Shown here in pieces: positions 17,414-26,765 of a DNA stretch of 64,000 nt. The DNA lies in the NCBI GenBank assembly GCA_964654855.1, contig CAZZJS010000006.1, forward strand, positions 62,001-126,000, in the 5' to 3' direction. Source of the stretch: JALZUV01 sp964654855 (GTDB lineage: Bacteria; Pseudomonadota; Alphaproteobacteria; Rickettsiales; JALZUV01). The number at the start of each line of letters is the position of its first letter. The stretch's first letter is position 1. The translations under genes and the position numbers were made by a program. A model generated the notes under the pieces. It did not search any database, had not been told where the DNA came from, and worked only from the letters and a program-made list of their open reading frames with translations.

Positions 17414-17965
17414 ATGGATGATGATGAAAACGGTACAGGTGATATCGACCTAGACTACGATGATGAAGGTGGAGAAACAGGTAAGAAAAAACTTCTCTTT
17501 ATTATCATTGCGGTAGTTTTGCTGTTGTTAGGCAGCGGCGGCGCTTTCTTTATGATGAATGGTAGTGACGAAGCTGAGAATCAAGAAGTGGCTGGTAGCA
17601 CTGATAAGTCTGCCAATCCGGCTGGAGGTGAAGGCGCGCGGGGTGTTGTTCCCAATACTCCTGTGTTCTATGATGTTCCGGAATTTCTTGTCGATTTGAA
17701 TACTTCTGACCGTCGAAAGTCTAGTTTCTTGAAAATGAAAGTATCGATTGAGCTGGCGAGCCAGCAAGATGTGAAGACGCTGGAGGCCTATATGCCGCGT
17801 GTTCGCGACAATTTCATCACTTACTTGCGCGAATTGCGTGCGAGCGATCTATCCGGTTCAGCAGGGCTTTATCGTCTACGTGAAGAGTTGATGTTGCGAA
17901 TCAATCAAGCAATCGCCCCTGCGAAAGTGAATAATATCCTGTTTAAAGAGATTATTGTTCAATAG
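17414..17965 (+). CDS. fliL: flagellar basal body-associated protein FliL
   Basis: A 183-residue single-pass membrane protein: an acidic cytoplasmic N-terminus (residues 1-30), one membrane helix (LLFIIIAVVLLLLGSGGAFF), a linker, and a periplasmic stomatin/SPFH-like domain (VFYDVPEFLVDLNTSDRRKSSFLKMKVSIEL) ending NNILFKEIIVQ. It supports stator function. AAGGAG at 17402-17407 fixes the start at 17414; an 18-codon in-frame upstream extension lacks such a site. Confidence 0.93.
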   Translation: MDDDENGTGDIDLDYDDEGGETGKKKLLFIIIAVVLLLLGSGGAFFMMNGSDEAENQEVAGSTDKSANPAGGEGARGVVPNTPVFYDVPEFLVDLNTSDRRKSSFLKMKVSIELASQQDVKTLEAYMPRVRDNFITYLRELRASDLSGSAGLYRLREELMLRINQAIAPAKVNNILFKEIIVQ

Positions 17966-17971
17966 AGAGTT

Positions 17972-17987
17972 TGGCATAGATGGTGCA
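17972..17987 (+). promoter_or_regulatory. Sigma-54 type (-24/-12) promoter before fliM
   Basis: TGGCATAGATGGTGCA has the -24 GG and -12 GC separated by 10 bp and lies 7 bp after the fliL stop. It explains the 113-bp gap before fliM and would give fliM-DUF6468-motE a start of their own near 17999. Confidence 0.65.
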
Positions 17988-18078
17988 AAGAATGGTGTAA
18001 GATTAGTGTTGGAAGCAGCATTAAACACGTTGGGTGTGATTTCGAATATTGCACAAAATATGCTAGGATATAGGAGCT

Positions 18079-19113
18079 ATGGCAGAAGACGAAAGTAACG
18101 TATCTGAAATTGAAGAAGGTATCGCCAATACTGAAGGCGAGAATGACCGTGTTTTAGATCAGAATGAAATTGATATGCTTCTCGGGTTTGAGGCCGAAGA
18201 GGAGGGCGATAGCGGTACCGGTATTCACGCGATTTTAGATCGCGCGCTTATGGCTTATGAGAAAATGCCGATGCTTGAGGTCGTGTTTGATCGACTCGTT
18301 CGGATGTTATCTTCATCATTGCGTAATTTTACCTCTGATAATGTCGATGTCAGTCTTGACTCGATGAGTAGTTTACGTTTCGACGATTATCTGAATTCCA
18401 TTCCTTTGCCAGCGCTACTAGTCGTATTTCGTGCAGTGGAATGGGAAAATTTCGGTATTATTACGGTAGATAGTTCACAAATTTATTCGACGGTGGATGT
18501 GCTCTTTGGTGGTCGCCGCTCGCAAAAACCTGTGCGTATCGAAGGTCGTCCATATACTACGATTGAGCAAGATATTGTGCGCAAAATGGTGGAGATTATC
18601 CTGAGTGATATGAGTCAGGCGTTTGATCCTATCTCTCCCGTGACATTCCAATATGATCGTTTGGAAAATAATCCGCGGTTTGCGACGATTACTCGTCCGA
18701 ACAATGCGGTATTACTGGTTCGTTTACGTGTTGAGATGGAAGAACGTGGCGGTATCGTAGAGCTGCTATTACCTCATACAACGTTAGAGCCTATCCGCGA
18801 TATGCTCTTGCAAATGTTTATGGGTGAGAAATTTGGTCAAGATACAGCGTGGGAGCGTCACTTTGGTACGGAAATGCGCCAAACTGAACTTGATGTTGAG
18901 GTGGTCTTAGATGAAATGAAGCTGCCGCTGGGTGATGTTGTTAATCTCAAGGTGGGTAACACGATGATGTTGGAAACAAAGCCGGGCGAAGAAGCGCGCG
19001 TGAAATGTGGAGGTGTTGAGCTTTCAAAAGGAAAAATTGGCTGTGTTGGTGATACGGTAGCCGTGTCACTTAGCCAATCCATTCGCAAGAAATTAGAGGA
19101 ATTGAACGTATGA
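18079..19113 (+). CDS. fliM: flagellar motor switch protein FliM
   Basis: A 344-residue C-ring component. The N-terminal CheY-P binding helix is LDQNEIDMLLGF, the middle domain carries the CheC-like core (DSSQIYSTVDVLFGGR), and the C-terminal SpoA domain (LDVEVVLDEMKLPLGDVVNLKVG) binds FliN. TAGGAG upstream supports the start. Its end overlaps the next gene by 4 nt. FliN and FliG are not in the window. Confidence 0.96.
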   Translation: MAEDESNVSEIEEGIANTEGENDRVLDQNEIDMLLGFEAEEEGDSGTGIHAILDRALMAYEKMPMLEVVFDRLVRMLSSSLRNFTSDNVDVSLDSMSSLRFDDYLNSIPLPALLVVFRAVEWENFGIITVDSSQIYSTVDVLFGGRRSQKPVRIEGRPYTTIEQDIVRKMVEIILSDMSQAFDPISPVTFQYDRLENNPRFATITRPNNAVLLVRLRVEMEERGGIVELLLPHTTLEPIRDMLLQMFMGEKFGQDTAWERHFGTEMRQTELDVEVVLDEMKLPLGDVVNLKVGNTMMLETKPGEEARVKCGGVELSKGKIGCVGDTVAVSLSQSIRKKLEELNV

Positions 19114-19706
19114 GCGTGCTAATTGCAAAACTATTGATTGATAGTTTGATGATTGTGTTGCTAGTGGCGACCATTTTTTATTGTGTTATGGTAAATCGCC
19201 GTATTCGCGTTTTACAAGATAGTCGCGAAGAGTTTGCGCAGCTTATTACAAAATTTGATGAAACAACGAAAAAAGCTCAAGAGTCTATCGATGATCTCCA
19301 AAGAGTGGGTAAAAAAGTGAATGACTCACTTAACGAACGTTTGGATAAAGCGAATTTCTTGGCAGATGATCTAGCCTTCATGATTGAGAAGGGGAATAAA
19401 GTAGCGGATAAGGTTGATGAGACCGTGCCAAAAGTAAAAAAGAGCGCAAGTAAGAGCGCGTTGGCGCCAAAGCGTGAGCCAATGGTAGGACGAAATAAAA
19501 AGAAAGATACGGACGCCGCGAAAGAATCTCTTATGAAGGCGGCAGGTCGTGCCAAAAAACAAGAAAAAGTAGAGTCGGTTCTCGAGCGTATGGGTGATAA
19601 GCAAGCAGGTACGGCAAAGCCTCGACGTAAATCTCGCGCCTCTGCACGTTTGCGCTCCAAGGCCGAGCAAGATCTGCAAGATGCATTAAAGTCAGGAAAT
19701 GAGTAA
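19110..19706 (+). CDS. DUF6468 family flagellar-cluster protein
   Basis: A 198-residue protein with one N-terminal membrane helix (LLIDSLMIVLLVATIFYCVMV), then a coiled coil (residues about 35-105, FDETTKKAQESIDDLQRVGKKVNDSL) and a Lys/Arg/Ala-rich tail. The position between fliM and a MotE-like gene matches the DUF6468 proteins of alphaproteobacterial flagellar clusters. The function is not established; a structural role near the C-ring or stator is inferred from context. Overlaps of 4 nt and 1 nt with its neighbours show tight coupling. Confidence 0.75.
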   Translation: MSVLIAKLLIDSLMIVLLVATIFYCVMVNRRIRVLQDSREEFAQLITKFDETTKKAQESIDDLQRVGKKVNDSLNERLDKANFLADDLAFMIEKGNKVADKVDETVPKVKKSASKSALAPKREPMVGRNKKKDTDAAKESLMKAAGRAKKQEKVESVLERMGDKQAGTAKPRRKSRASARLRSKAEQDLQDALKSGNE

Positions 19707-20470
19707 TGGCCTTACGTCGCTTTAAAATTAGATTATTTCCAATCACGCTCATTGCTTGCGCCTTGTTCATCTTGGTGAAAGTCGATGAAATGGCGATGGA
19801 TCAGAAATACTTGGCGCGTGGTATTGTGCCGCCAGCCTACGCTGCTGCTTCAGATAAAGAAGGTGCTGATGAATTAGAAAAAGCCGAAGCGTCAAAAGAA
19901 GTCATGGTGAAAGAAGAAGCGCCAGCTGAGGGCAATTCTAACAAGGAAGAAGATGAGGCAGTTAACACGAACGTTTCCCTCACTCCGCCAGAGAAGATTG
20001 TTGATGTTGATAAGCGCTTCAACCAAATCGAGTTAGATCTTTTGCAAAGTTTGTCAGAGCGTCGTGAAGAGATTGAACAATATGAAGAAGAAGTTGGCTT
20101 GCGTGAGAAGCTCTTAGAAGCAACAGAGATGCGCATTGATGGTAAAATCAAACGTATGGACCGTATGCGGATAGAGCTGCAAGAGTTGCTTGAACGCAAT
20201 AAAGTGCAAGAAGATGCTGAGCTGAAGAGTCTTGTGAAAATTTATGAAAGTATGAAGCCAAAAGAAGCAGCTCGTATTTTTGAAGAATTAGAGATGTCAA
20301 TTTTGTTGGAAGTGATTGATCGTATGTCAGAGCGTAAGGCTGCACCTATTCTAGCAAATATGAGTGCGAAGCGCGCGACAGAAGTTACAGTGAAATTAGC
20401 AGAGCTACGTCAATTGCGTAGACAGGCGAGCAAAAATTTAGCTGAAAGCGAGCTTGCCGAAGAGAACTAA
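19706..20470 (+). CDS. motE: MotE-like flagellar protein (MgtE N-terminal fold)
   Basis: A 254-residue protein with an N-terminal membrane/signal segment (FKIRLFPITLIACALFILVKV), an acidic linker, a coiled coil (SERREEIEQYEEEVGLREKLLE) and a C-terminal MgtE_N-like helical domain (IYESMKPKEAARIFEELEMSI, ILANMSAKRATEVTVKLAELRQ). MotE in alphaproteobacteria is a periplasmic chaperone of the stator protein MotC. Its place after fliM supports a motility role. Confidence 0.8.
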   Translation: MALRRFKIRLFPITLIACALFILVKVDEMAMDQKYLARGIVPPAYAAASDKEGADELEKAEASKEVMVKEEAPAEGNSNKEEDEAVNTNVSLTPPEKIVDVDKRFNQIELDLLQSLSERREEIEQYEEEVGLREKLLEATEMRIDGKIKRMDRMRIELQELLERNKVQEDAELKSLVKIYESMKPKEAARIFEELEMSILLEVIDRMSERKAAPILANMSAKRATEVTVKLAELRQLRRQASKNLAESELAEEN

Positions 20471-20488
20471 TCTAGCTATCACTTACGC

Positions 20489-22729
20489 GTGGATAAGGCG
20501 TTAAAATACGAGCGTAGCAATAAGTTACGCATGGCTCTGGCGATTAATCGTGGTATTGAGTTTTTGCGTAAGTTTCAGGCAAAATCAAATGTGACGCAAA
20601 CCCAGTGGGGAAGCTATTTAGATGATTCGTTTCGCCAAATCTATTTAGAGCTATTTATTGATACGACGCCCATTTCGCCGCAGCAAAAACTGGAAGGGTT
20701 GTTAGAAACTTCGCAGCGTGCAATGGAATTAAGTGTGATCTTTCACGATTTCGCACGTAAATTTTACGACCATAACGGTTTCTTTTCGACAACGGATAAA
20801 AAGCGTAACGCAGAATTGATGGCCGAACTTTATGTGACGTTGGAACGTTTCTACCCTTTTGCTGATGCGACTAGTCTGGTGCTGCGAGTATTCTTCACAG
20901 CGCTTGGTCGTATGCGTGGCTTTCAGGCGAAGTTGGGTGGAATTGACTTCCGCCGCTTATCGACACGATTGACGATTGTTGTTGCCGATAACGAAAAGAC
21001 GGTAGAGCAAATGACCGAAGTGTTTCTCATGACAATGGAGCGCGGACGGATTCAAGAATATCGCGAAAATACACCGCCGCATTTCTATTGGGAAGATCGT
21101 AGCGTTACCCTTTATGGAAAGCGCTTTATTCAGGCAGATCGTAATGAGGTGGGGATTGAACTAACCCAAACAGTGCCAGAAGATGAAGCGTTGATTGTAC
21201 TCGTCAATGGAGCGCTTATCACACACAGTCAATGTGTTGAGCATGTGCGCACTCATATGGAATCGGGCGAGTTGCTTGGAACATTGCGTATTCCTTCCGA
21301 ACATTGGGTAGGGCGTTTGACCGATTTGGGTGAAGATATTTACGGTGAAAAGATTGCGGAAAAAACCGAGCTTGATTGCATAGATGTGACGACAGGTGCC
21401 TTACCGATTTGCATGAACCTACATCCGCTTACTTTGCTCTCCCATTCACAGCATTCACGATTAGAGCATTATTTGGAGAACGAGTTTAATGCGACTATTC
21501 TCGACTTGCAGGATGCTACGTTTGCCGCCGAAGTGAAAGTGAGTCTTCGTGGGTTTGAGCGTGGAGAGATGATGATTGATCTGGCTGCCTACCAGATACA
21601 AAAAATTACTCAAAGCTTGCGGGCGGGTATAGAGCATGAGATTGCCAAATATCCGAATGCCAAAGCAGCAGATCAGCCGCATTTAGTGATGACTATGGGG
21701 GGGAGTGGTTCAGGCAAGGGCTCCAATTATTACTTCAACGAGCATTACAAAGATGTGCATGGCAAAATTCGCGATGACTATATCTATGCCTCGCTTGATG
21801 AAGGCCGTCCTTATAGCGATATTTATCATGTGCTCATTGCCGCTGGACACCATGCAGATGATTATGAGGCGGTCCATTTATGGGCAGATATGCGCCGCAA
21901 CTGGTTATGCCAAATGGCACGTGAGGGGCGTTACAATGTCGTGTTTGATGGCTCGGGGGTGGATTATAAAGGTCGTTACGATAAGATTGTTGAAGCATTT
22001 TCTAATGCGAGTTATCGCACTGAAGTAGTTGCAGCGGATTGCTTGTTGCTGACACCAGATTCGCGGCGTGACACTTACCCTGTGCCGGCACTTGACCGTA
22101 TTATGTATCGTGCAGGGTACAATCCAGATGGAACACCATTACCGCCAAAAGAGAAGGGGCATTACCGCACGCTGCCATGGCGTATTGCGATTAATAAGCA
22201 TATTGGCTTCCCTGTATCTCTCTTAGCGGCATGGACGGATAAGCATTTAGGTAAGGTTGTATTGGTTGATAATGCTGGGGTCGAAGGTGAAGATCGTGTG
22301 ATTGCTGAATCTTTTATCCTCGATGATCGTGATTTATTTGCATTAGAGGGGGCGGAGAAATCAGGTGAATTACTTTCTTACCTTATGCGTGAAAAGATGA
22401 TGCCTTACGGTGTGCTATCGCAAGAGGTGGAGGTTGAAAATACGGGCTACCTTGCTGCACGTGTTGGTGGCGTGAATCATGTGCTGGTGATGGTCGATAC
22501 CGAGCGCATGGTGGATGTGATGGAGAAAGCGCAACTGAATTTGAATGCGCATGGCCCATCCAATCTTACGCTGGTGAAGTTTCTAGCTTCCTTTGTGATT
22601 GATCGTATCGATAAGCCGGATGCTGAAGATATGACGCCGCCTGAGATGATGGAAGCTTATTTAGAAGTGCTTGAGAAAAATCCTGACACACCACGTCCTA
22701 ATTATCTGGGATTGAATGCGGGCAGTTAA
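20489..22729 (+). CDS. large P-loop kinase-like (zeta-toxin-like) protein, 746 aa
   Basis: I do not recognise the full-length family. Residues 1-400 are mixed helix/sheet without a known motif. Near residue 410 lies a Walker A, GGSGSGKGS, followed by LDEGRPYSDIYH, EAVHLWADMRRNWLCQMA, VVFDGSGVDYKGRYDKIVEAF and a basic region (SRRDTYPV), a layout like zeta-toxin/UNAG-kinase P-loop enzymes. The GTG at 20489 is the only start that captures the whole frame; an ATG at 20531 is the alternative, and neither has a good ribosome site. It sits 18 nt after motE and just before tatA, so it is probably co-transcribed. No antitoxin is seen. Confidence 0.6.
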   Translation: MDKALKYERSNKLRMALAINRGIEFLRKFQAKSNVTQTQWGSYLDDSFRQIYLELFIDTTPISPQQKLEGLLETSQRAMELSVIFHDFARKFYDHNGFFSTTDKKRNAELMAELYVTLERFYPFADATSLVLRVFFTALGRMRGFQAKLGGIDFRRLSTRLTIVVADNEKTVEQMTEVFLMTMERGRIQEYRENTPPHFYWEDRSVTLYGKRFIQADRNEVGIELTQTVPEDEALIVLVNGALITHSQCVEHVRTHMESGELLGTLRIPSEHWVGRLTDLGEDIYGEKIAEKTELDCIDVTTGALPICMNLHPLTLLSHSQHSRLEHYLENEFNATILDLQDATFAAEVKVSLRGFERGEMMIDLAAYQIQKITQSLRAGIEHEIAKYPNAKAADQPHLVMTMGGSGSGKGSNYYFNEHYKDVHGKIRDDYIYASLDEGRPYSDIYHVLIAAGHHADDYEAVHLWADMRRNWLCQMAREGRYNVVFDGSGVDYKGRYDKIVEAFSNASYRTEVVAADCLLLTPDSRRDTYPVPALDRIMYRAGYNPDGTPLPPKEKGHYRTLPWRIAINKHIGFPVSLLAAWTDKHLGKVVLVDNAGVEGEDRVIAESFILDDRDLFALEGAEKSGELLSYLMREKMMPYGVLSQEVEVENTGYLAARVGGVNHVLVMVDTERMVDVMEKAQLNLNAHGPSNLTLVKFLASFVIDRIDKPDAEDMTPPEMMEAYLEVLEKNPDTPRPNYLGLNAGS

Positions 22730-22766
22730 GCTGCTAGCTATAAGCTCCTAAAATACGGAGAATTTT

Positions 22767-22943
22767 ATGAGTATCGGTTTCTGGCAGTTAATTCTTATCC
22801 TAATCATTGTGTTGCTAGTGTTTGGCGCAGGTAAGTTGCCGCGCGTCATGGGTGATTTGGGTAAAGGTATCAAATCCATGAAAGAAGGCATTAACGAGGG
22901 CAAGGAAGAAGGCGATAAGCCGGAAGACGACGCAAAAGCCTAA
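22767..22943 (+). CDS. tatA: Sec-independent translocase subunit TatA
   Basis: A 58-residue protein. An N-terminal membrane helix (FWQLILILIIVLLVFGAGKL) has the FGxGKLP hinge, then an amphipathic helix (MGDLGKGIKSMKEGI) and an acidic tail. It forms the Tat pore for folded proteins. ACGGAG upstream is the ribosome site. Its TAA overlaps the tatB ATG (TAATG). Confidence 0.95.
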   Translation: MSIGFWQLILILIIVLLVFGAGKLPRVMGDLGKGIKSMKEGINEGKEEGDKPEDDAKA

Positions 22944-23215
22944 TGTTTGATTTATCAATCGCTGAGATGGCGTTTATTGCCGTCGTTGCGTTGGTCGTGA
23001 TTGGACCAAAAGAACTACCTGTTTTGCTACGCACTGTAGGGCGATGGATTGGTCGTGCGAAGCGCTTTGCACGTGGTGTGATGGATCAGCTTGAATTGAG
23101 CGATTTGCAGGCGGATGTCAAAACCATTCAAAATGATGCAGGTGAGATGTTTGAAGCTTATGACCTTTCAGAGGTTGAAGATAAAAGCCGAAAGCCCAAA
23201 ACTAAAGACGAATAA
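22943..23215 (+). CDS. tatB: Sec-independent translocase subunit TatB
   Basis: A 90-residue protein with an N-terminal membrane helix and the TatB hinge (IAVVALVVIGPKELPVLLRTVGRW), followed by an amphipathic helix. With TatC it forms the twin-arginine signal receptor. TAATG overlaps join it to tatA and tatC. Confidence 0.95.
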   Translation: MFDLSIAEMAFIAVVALVVIGPKELPVLLRTVGRWIGRAKRFARGVMDQLELSDLQADVKTIQNDAGEMFEAYDLSEVEDKSRKPKTKDE

Positions 23216-23982
23216 TGGAAGAATATCGCGCGCCTTTAATGGAGCATTTGCTCGAATTTCGTAAACGCCTAATGGTGGTGTTCGTTGCGTGGGTTATTGG
23301 CTTCGTCATTGCCTATCTAATGAAGACGCAAACCTATGGCTTCCTTATGCAGCCATTAGTCGAGGCGTATGGCGATGGTGGCACGCAGGAGCGCCGACTT
23401 ATTTATACGAGCTTACCGGAAACGTTCTTTACTTATGTGAAGCTGTCTATCTTTGTAGGCTTTGTGTTGGCATTTCCTATCATTGCACAGCAGTTTTACG
23501 GCTTTGTGGCGCCAGGTTTGTATAAAAAAGAGAAGCGGGTGGTCTTGCCTTACCTTGTCCTTTCGCCGCTATTATTCTTCGCGGGGATGGCTTTGGCTTA
23601 CTATTATGTTTTTCCGTTGGCATGGAAGTTCTTTATCGGATTTGAGCAATTAAGCGGGCAGGGTGATTTGCCGATGGCGGTGGTGTTAGAGGCGAAAGTC
23701 AGTGATTACCTTGCGCTTGTGATGCAGATGCTGATTGCTTTCGGTTTAGCCTTCCAATTACCTGTTGTGCTTACCTTAATGGCTCGTGCGGGTATGGTGA
23801 AAGCCGCTTCATTGGCTCGGACCCGTAAGTTCGCACTTGTCGGAATTGTCACAGTAGCTGCCATTTTCACGCCTCCAGACGTCATAAGTCAAGTCGCGCT
23901 GGCAGTGCCTCTTATGTTGCTGTATGAATTGTCCATAGTGAGTTGCAGGCTCATCGAAAAGAAACAAGATACGTTAGACTAA
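23215..23982 (+). CDS. tatC: Sec-independent translocase subunit TatC
   Basis: A 255-residue six-helix membrane protein. Family signatures are the N-terminal MEHLLEFRKRLMVV, the periplasmic loop YTSLPETFFTYVKLSIFVGF, the FVAPGLYKKEKR loop and a late ATIFTPPDVISQ-like segment (AAIFTPPDVISQVALAVP). It recognises twin-arginine signal peptides. Confidence 0.96.
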   Translation: MEEYRAPLMEHLLEFRKRLMVVFVAWVIGFVIAYLMKTQTYGFLMQPLVEAYGDGGTQERRLIYTSLPETFFTYVKLSIFVGFVLAFPIIAQQFYGFVAPGLYKKEKRVVLPYLVLSPLLFFAGMALAYYYVFPLAWKFFIGFEQLSGQGDLPMAVVLEAKVSDYLALVMQMLIAFGLAFQLPVVLTLMARAGMVKAASLARTRKFALVGIVTVAAIFTPPDVISQVALAVPLMLLYELSIVSCRLIEKKQDTLD

Positions 23983-23990
23983 GAGAACTT

Positions 23991-25256
23991 ATGCACGATA
24001 TACGTTGGATTCGCGAGAACCCGACTGCGTTTGACGCAGCGATGAAAGCTCGTGGCTTGGAGCCGCAAGCGGAGAAGTTGATTGCATTAGATGAAGAGCG
24101 GCGTAGCACGATTGCAAAAGTAGAATCTATGCAGGCGGAGCGTAATAGCGTTGCCAAACAAATTGGCGAAAAGAAACGCGCTGGCGAAGATGCGACCGAA
24201 GTGATGGCGCGCGCCGCATCGCTAAAAGCAGAAATCGCCGAAATTGAGGCATCGCTAGAAACAGGTGATGCGCTGACCGCAGCACTAGAAAAACTACCTA
24301 ATATGCCTATGGCGGGTGTGCCTGAAGGTTTGGATGAGTCCGATAATAAAGAGCGTATCCGTTGGGGCGAGGTCAAAGAAATTGAAAATGCGAAACAGCA
24401 TTTTGATATTGGCGAAGCGCTAGGCCAAATGGATTTTGAAACCGCGGCTGAAATGTCTGGTTCTCGGTTTGTTTTACTTAGTAAGCATCTTGCCCGTTTA
24501 GAGCGTGCATTGGCGAGTTTTATGCTTGATTTACATACGAGTGAGGCCGGCTATACTGAAGTGGTGCCGCCTTATTTAGTCCGCGATAACGCGCTTTATG
24601 GTACAGGCCAGCTACCGAAGTTTGAGGAAGACTTATACAAAACGGATGGCGATCATTATCTTATTCCAACCTCTGAAGTGCCGCTAACCAATATTGTAGC
24701 AAATCAAATTGTGGCAGAAGAAACGTTGCCGCGTCGTTATACTGCTTATACGCCATGTTTTCGTTCTGAGGCCGGTTCGGCAGGGCGCGATACGCGCGGA
24801 ATGATTCGTCAGCATCAATTCACAAAAGTGGAGTTGGTGAGTATCGTTAAGCCTGAGGATGGTGAAGCAGAATTAGAGCGATTAACTTTGGCAGCAGCAG
24901 AAGTACTGCGTCGTTTGGAGTTGCCGTATCGCAAAGTCCTTCTTTGTACGGGTGATATGGGTTTTTCAGCGCGAAAAACGTATGATTTGGAAGTATGGCT
25001 TCCAGGGCAGCAGCAATATCGCGAAATCTCCAGCTGCTCTTATTGCGGAGATTTTCAAGCGCGTCGTATGAAGGCGCGTTTCCGCCGTGAAGGTGAGAAG
25101 AATACTGAGTTTTTACATACGTTGAACGGTTCTGGTCTTGCGGTTGGTCGAACGATTGTAGCGATTTTGGAGAATTATCAGCAACCTGATGGCTCTGTTC
25201 TCGTACCGAAAGCGTTGCAGCCTTACATGGGTGGGTTGGAGAGAATCACTGCATGA
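23991..25256 (+). CDS. serS: seryl-tRNA synthetase
   Basis: A 421-residue class II synthetase. The N-terminal coiled coil (residues about 30-100) grips the tRNA-Ser long arm; motif 2 is CFRSEAGSAGRDTRGMIRQHQF and motif 3 is NGSGLAVGRTIVAILENYQ. The frame is open upstream into tatC, but MHDIRWIRENPTAFD at 23991 is the conserved start. The tatC-serS-surE-pcm order is common in alphaproteobacteria. Its stop overlaps the surE ATG (ATGA). Confidence 0.97.
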   Translation: MHDIRWIRENPTAFDAAMKARGLEPQAEKLIALDEERRSTIAKVESMQAERNSVAKQIGEKKRAGEDATEVMARAASLKAEIAEIEASLETGDALTAALEKLPNMPMAGVPEGLDESDNKERIRWGEVKEIENAKQHFDIGEALGQMDFETAAEMSGSRFVLLSKHLARLERALASFMLDLHTSEAGYTEVVPPYLVRDNALYGTGQLPKFEEDLYKTDGDHYLIPTSEVPLTNIVANQIVAEETLPRRYTAYTPCFRSEAGSAGRDTRGMIRQHQFTKVELVSIVKPEDGEAELERLTLAAAEVLRRLELPYRKVLLCTGDMGFSARKTYDLEVWLPGQQQYREISSCSYCGDFQARRMKARFRREGEKNTEFLHTLNGSGLAVGRTIVAILENYQQPDGSVLVPKALQPYMGGLERITA

Positions 25257-26050
25257 GCAACCTTCGCCAGATAAATGATCTTAAAGGTAAGCGCATTTTG
25301 GTGACGAATGATGATGGTATCTATGCGCCGGGTTTAGAGATATTGCATGGTATTGCGAGCGAACTATCGGATGATGTGTGGATTGTCGCACCGAAGACAG
25401 AGCAAAGCGCCTCAGGTCATTCGCTGTCGATTCATTCACCTTTACGCCATCAACAGCATGGTGAGCGTAAATATTCTGTGACAGGAACGCCCACCGATTG
25501 CGTGATTTTTGCGCATGAAGTGCTGTTAGAACGCAAAATTGATTTGGTGCTGTCTGGTGTTAATCGTGGGCATAATCTAGCAGAAGATATCACCCATAGC
25601 GGCACGATTGCGGCGGCAATGGAAGGAACGTTTTGTGGCGTCCCATCGATTGCACTTTCCTTAAGTTTCGAAATGGATGATACGGCTCCAGTAGTTCATT
25701 GGGAAGCTCCCAAAGCGCATGGGGCGCAAATAGTGCGTAAAATATGTGCTGCGGGCATCCCTGAAGGTATGTTGATGAATGTGAACTTCCCTGATTGCGA
25801 ACCTGACCAAGTGCAGGGCACTCGCATGACCCATACAGGCCGTCGTGGTGTGGTGAAGAATCTAGATGTGCGCCACGATATTAAAGGGCATCCTTACTAT
25901 TGGGTGCATTGGGGAGATGAGCAGCAGACAAAAGAATCTGGATCTGATTTGGCGGTAATCGCGGATAAATATATCAGTGTTTCACCTATCAATATGGATT
26001 TGACGGATTACAAAACCCTTGAGCAAATGCGTGGGGTGATAGACTCATGA
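25253..26050 (+). CDS. surE: 5'/3'-nucleotidase SurE
   Basis: A 265-residue metal-dependent phosphatase. The N-terminal motif LVTNDDGIYAPGL carries the metal-binding Asp-Asp; SASGHSLSI, GTPTDCV, LVLSGVNRGHNLAEDITHSGTIAAAMEG are all SurE landmarks. It dephosphorylates nucleoside 5'/3'-monophosphates. It overlaps serS and pcm by 4 nt each. Confidence 0.96.
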   Translation: MSNLRQINDLKGKRILVTNDDGIYAPGLEILHGIASELSDDVWIVAPKTEQSASGHSLSIHSPLRHQQHGERKYSVTGTPTDCVIFAHEVLLERKIDLVLSGVNRGHNLAEDITHSGTIAAAMEGTFCGVPSIALSLSFEMDDTAPVVHWEAPKAHGAQIVRKICAAGIPEGMLMNVNFPDCEPDQVQGTRMTHTGRRGVVKNLDVRHDIKGHPYYWVHWGDEQQTKESGSDLAVIADKYISVSPINMDLTDYKTLEQMRGVIDS

Positions 26051-26721
26051 TGCACCTGCAAGATATGCTGATGGATTCACCGCTTATGGCTGAAGGAGCT
26101 GAGGATATTCTGCGCTTAATTATGCAGCTGCGCACGCAAGGTATTACCGATACGGCGGTGCTTTCGGCCTTTGAAAAAATTCCACGTGAGAAATTTGTAG
26201 AGAGTACGTTCCTAGAGCGAGCTTATGAAGATACGGCTTTGCCAATTCCTTGTGGACAAACGATTAGCCAGCCGAGTATCGTAGCGATGATGACGCAGGC
26301 ACTTGAGGTAAATGATCGTCAACGTGTGTTGGAAATTGGCACGGGGAGCGGTTACCAAGCCGCAATTTTGAGTAAAGTTTGTCGCATGGTTTATACAATT
26401 GAGCGGCATGAAGATTTGCACGACCTCGCGCATCAGCGCTTTGAAGCGCTAAAATTGCGTAATATTATGCAGCAATGTGGTGATGGCTATGAGGGCTGGG
26501 CTGAGGCTGCACCGTTTGAGCGTATCATGCTGACGGCAGCTCCGGATGAGTTTCCACAAGCATTGCTTGCTCAGTTAAGCGATAATAATGGCGTGATGGT
26601 ATTACCATTTGGGCGAGAGTCGGAAGTGCAAGATTTATTGAAAATTACGAAAACGCCGCAGGGGGTGACGCAAGAAGTCCTCGCTTCTGTAAGATTCGTG
26701 CCAATGGTGAGCGATAGTTAA
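26047..26721 (+). CDS. pcm: protein-L-isoaspartate O-methyltransferase
   Basis: A 224-residue SAM-dependent repair methyltransferase. Motif I is VLEIGTGSGYQAAIL, preceded by CGQTISQPSIVAMMTQAL, and followed by YTIERHEDL and FERIMLTAAPDEFPQALLAQL. It repairs isoaspartyl residues in aged proteins. The 4-nt overlap with surE matches the widespread surE-pcm pair. Confidence 0.95.
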   Translation: MMHLQDMLMDSPLMAEGAEDILRLIMQLRTQGITDTAVLSAFEKIPREKFVESTFLERAYEDTALPIPCGQTISQPSIVAMMTQALEVNDRQRVLEIGTGSGYQAAILSKVCRMVYTIERHEDLHDLAHQRFEALKLRNIMQQCGDGYEGWAEAAPFERIMLTAAPDEFPQALLAQLSDNNGVMVLPFGRESEVQDLLKITKTPQGVTQEVLASVRFVPMVSDS

Positions 26722-26765
26722 GCAAAAATATTGCCTGTGGATAAACGTGTGCATATCATTTGTAT

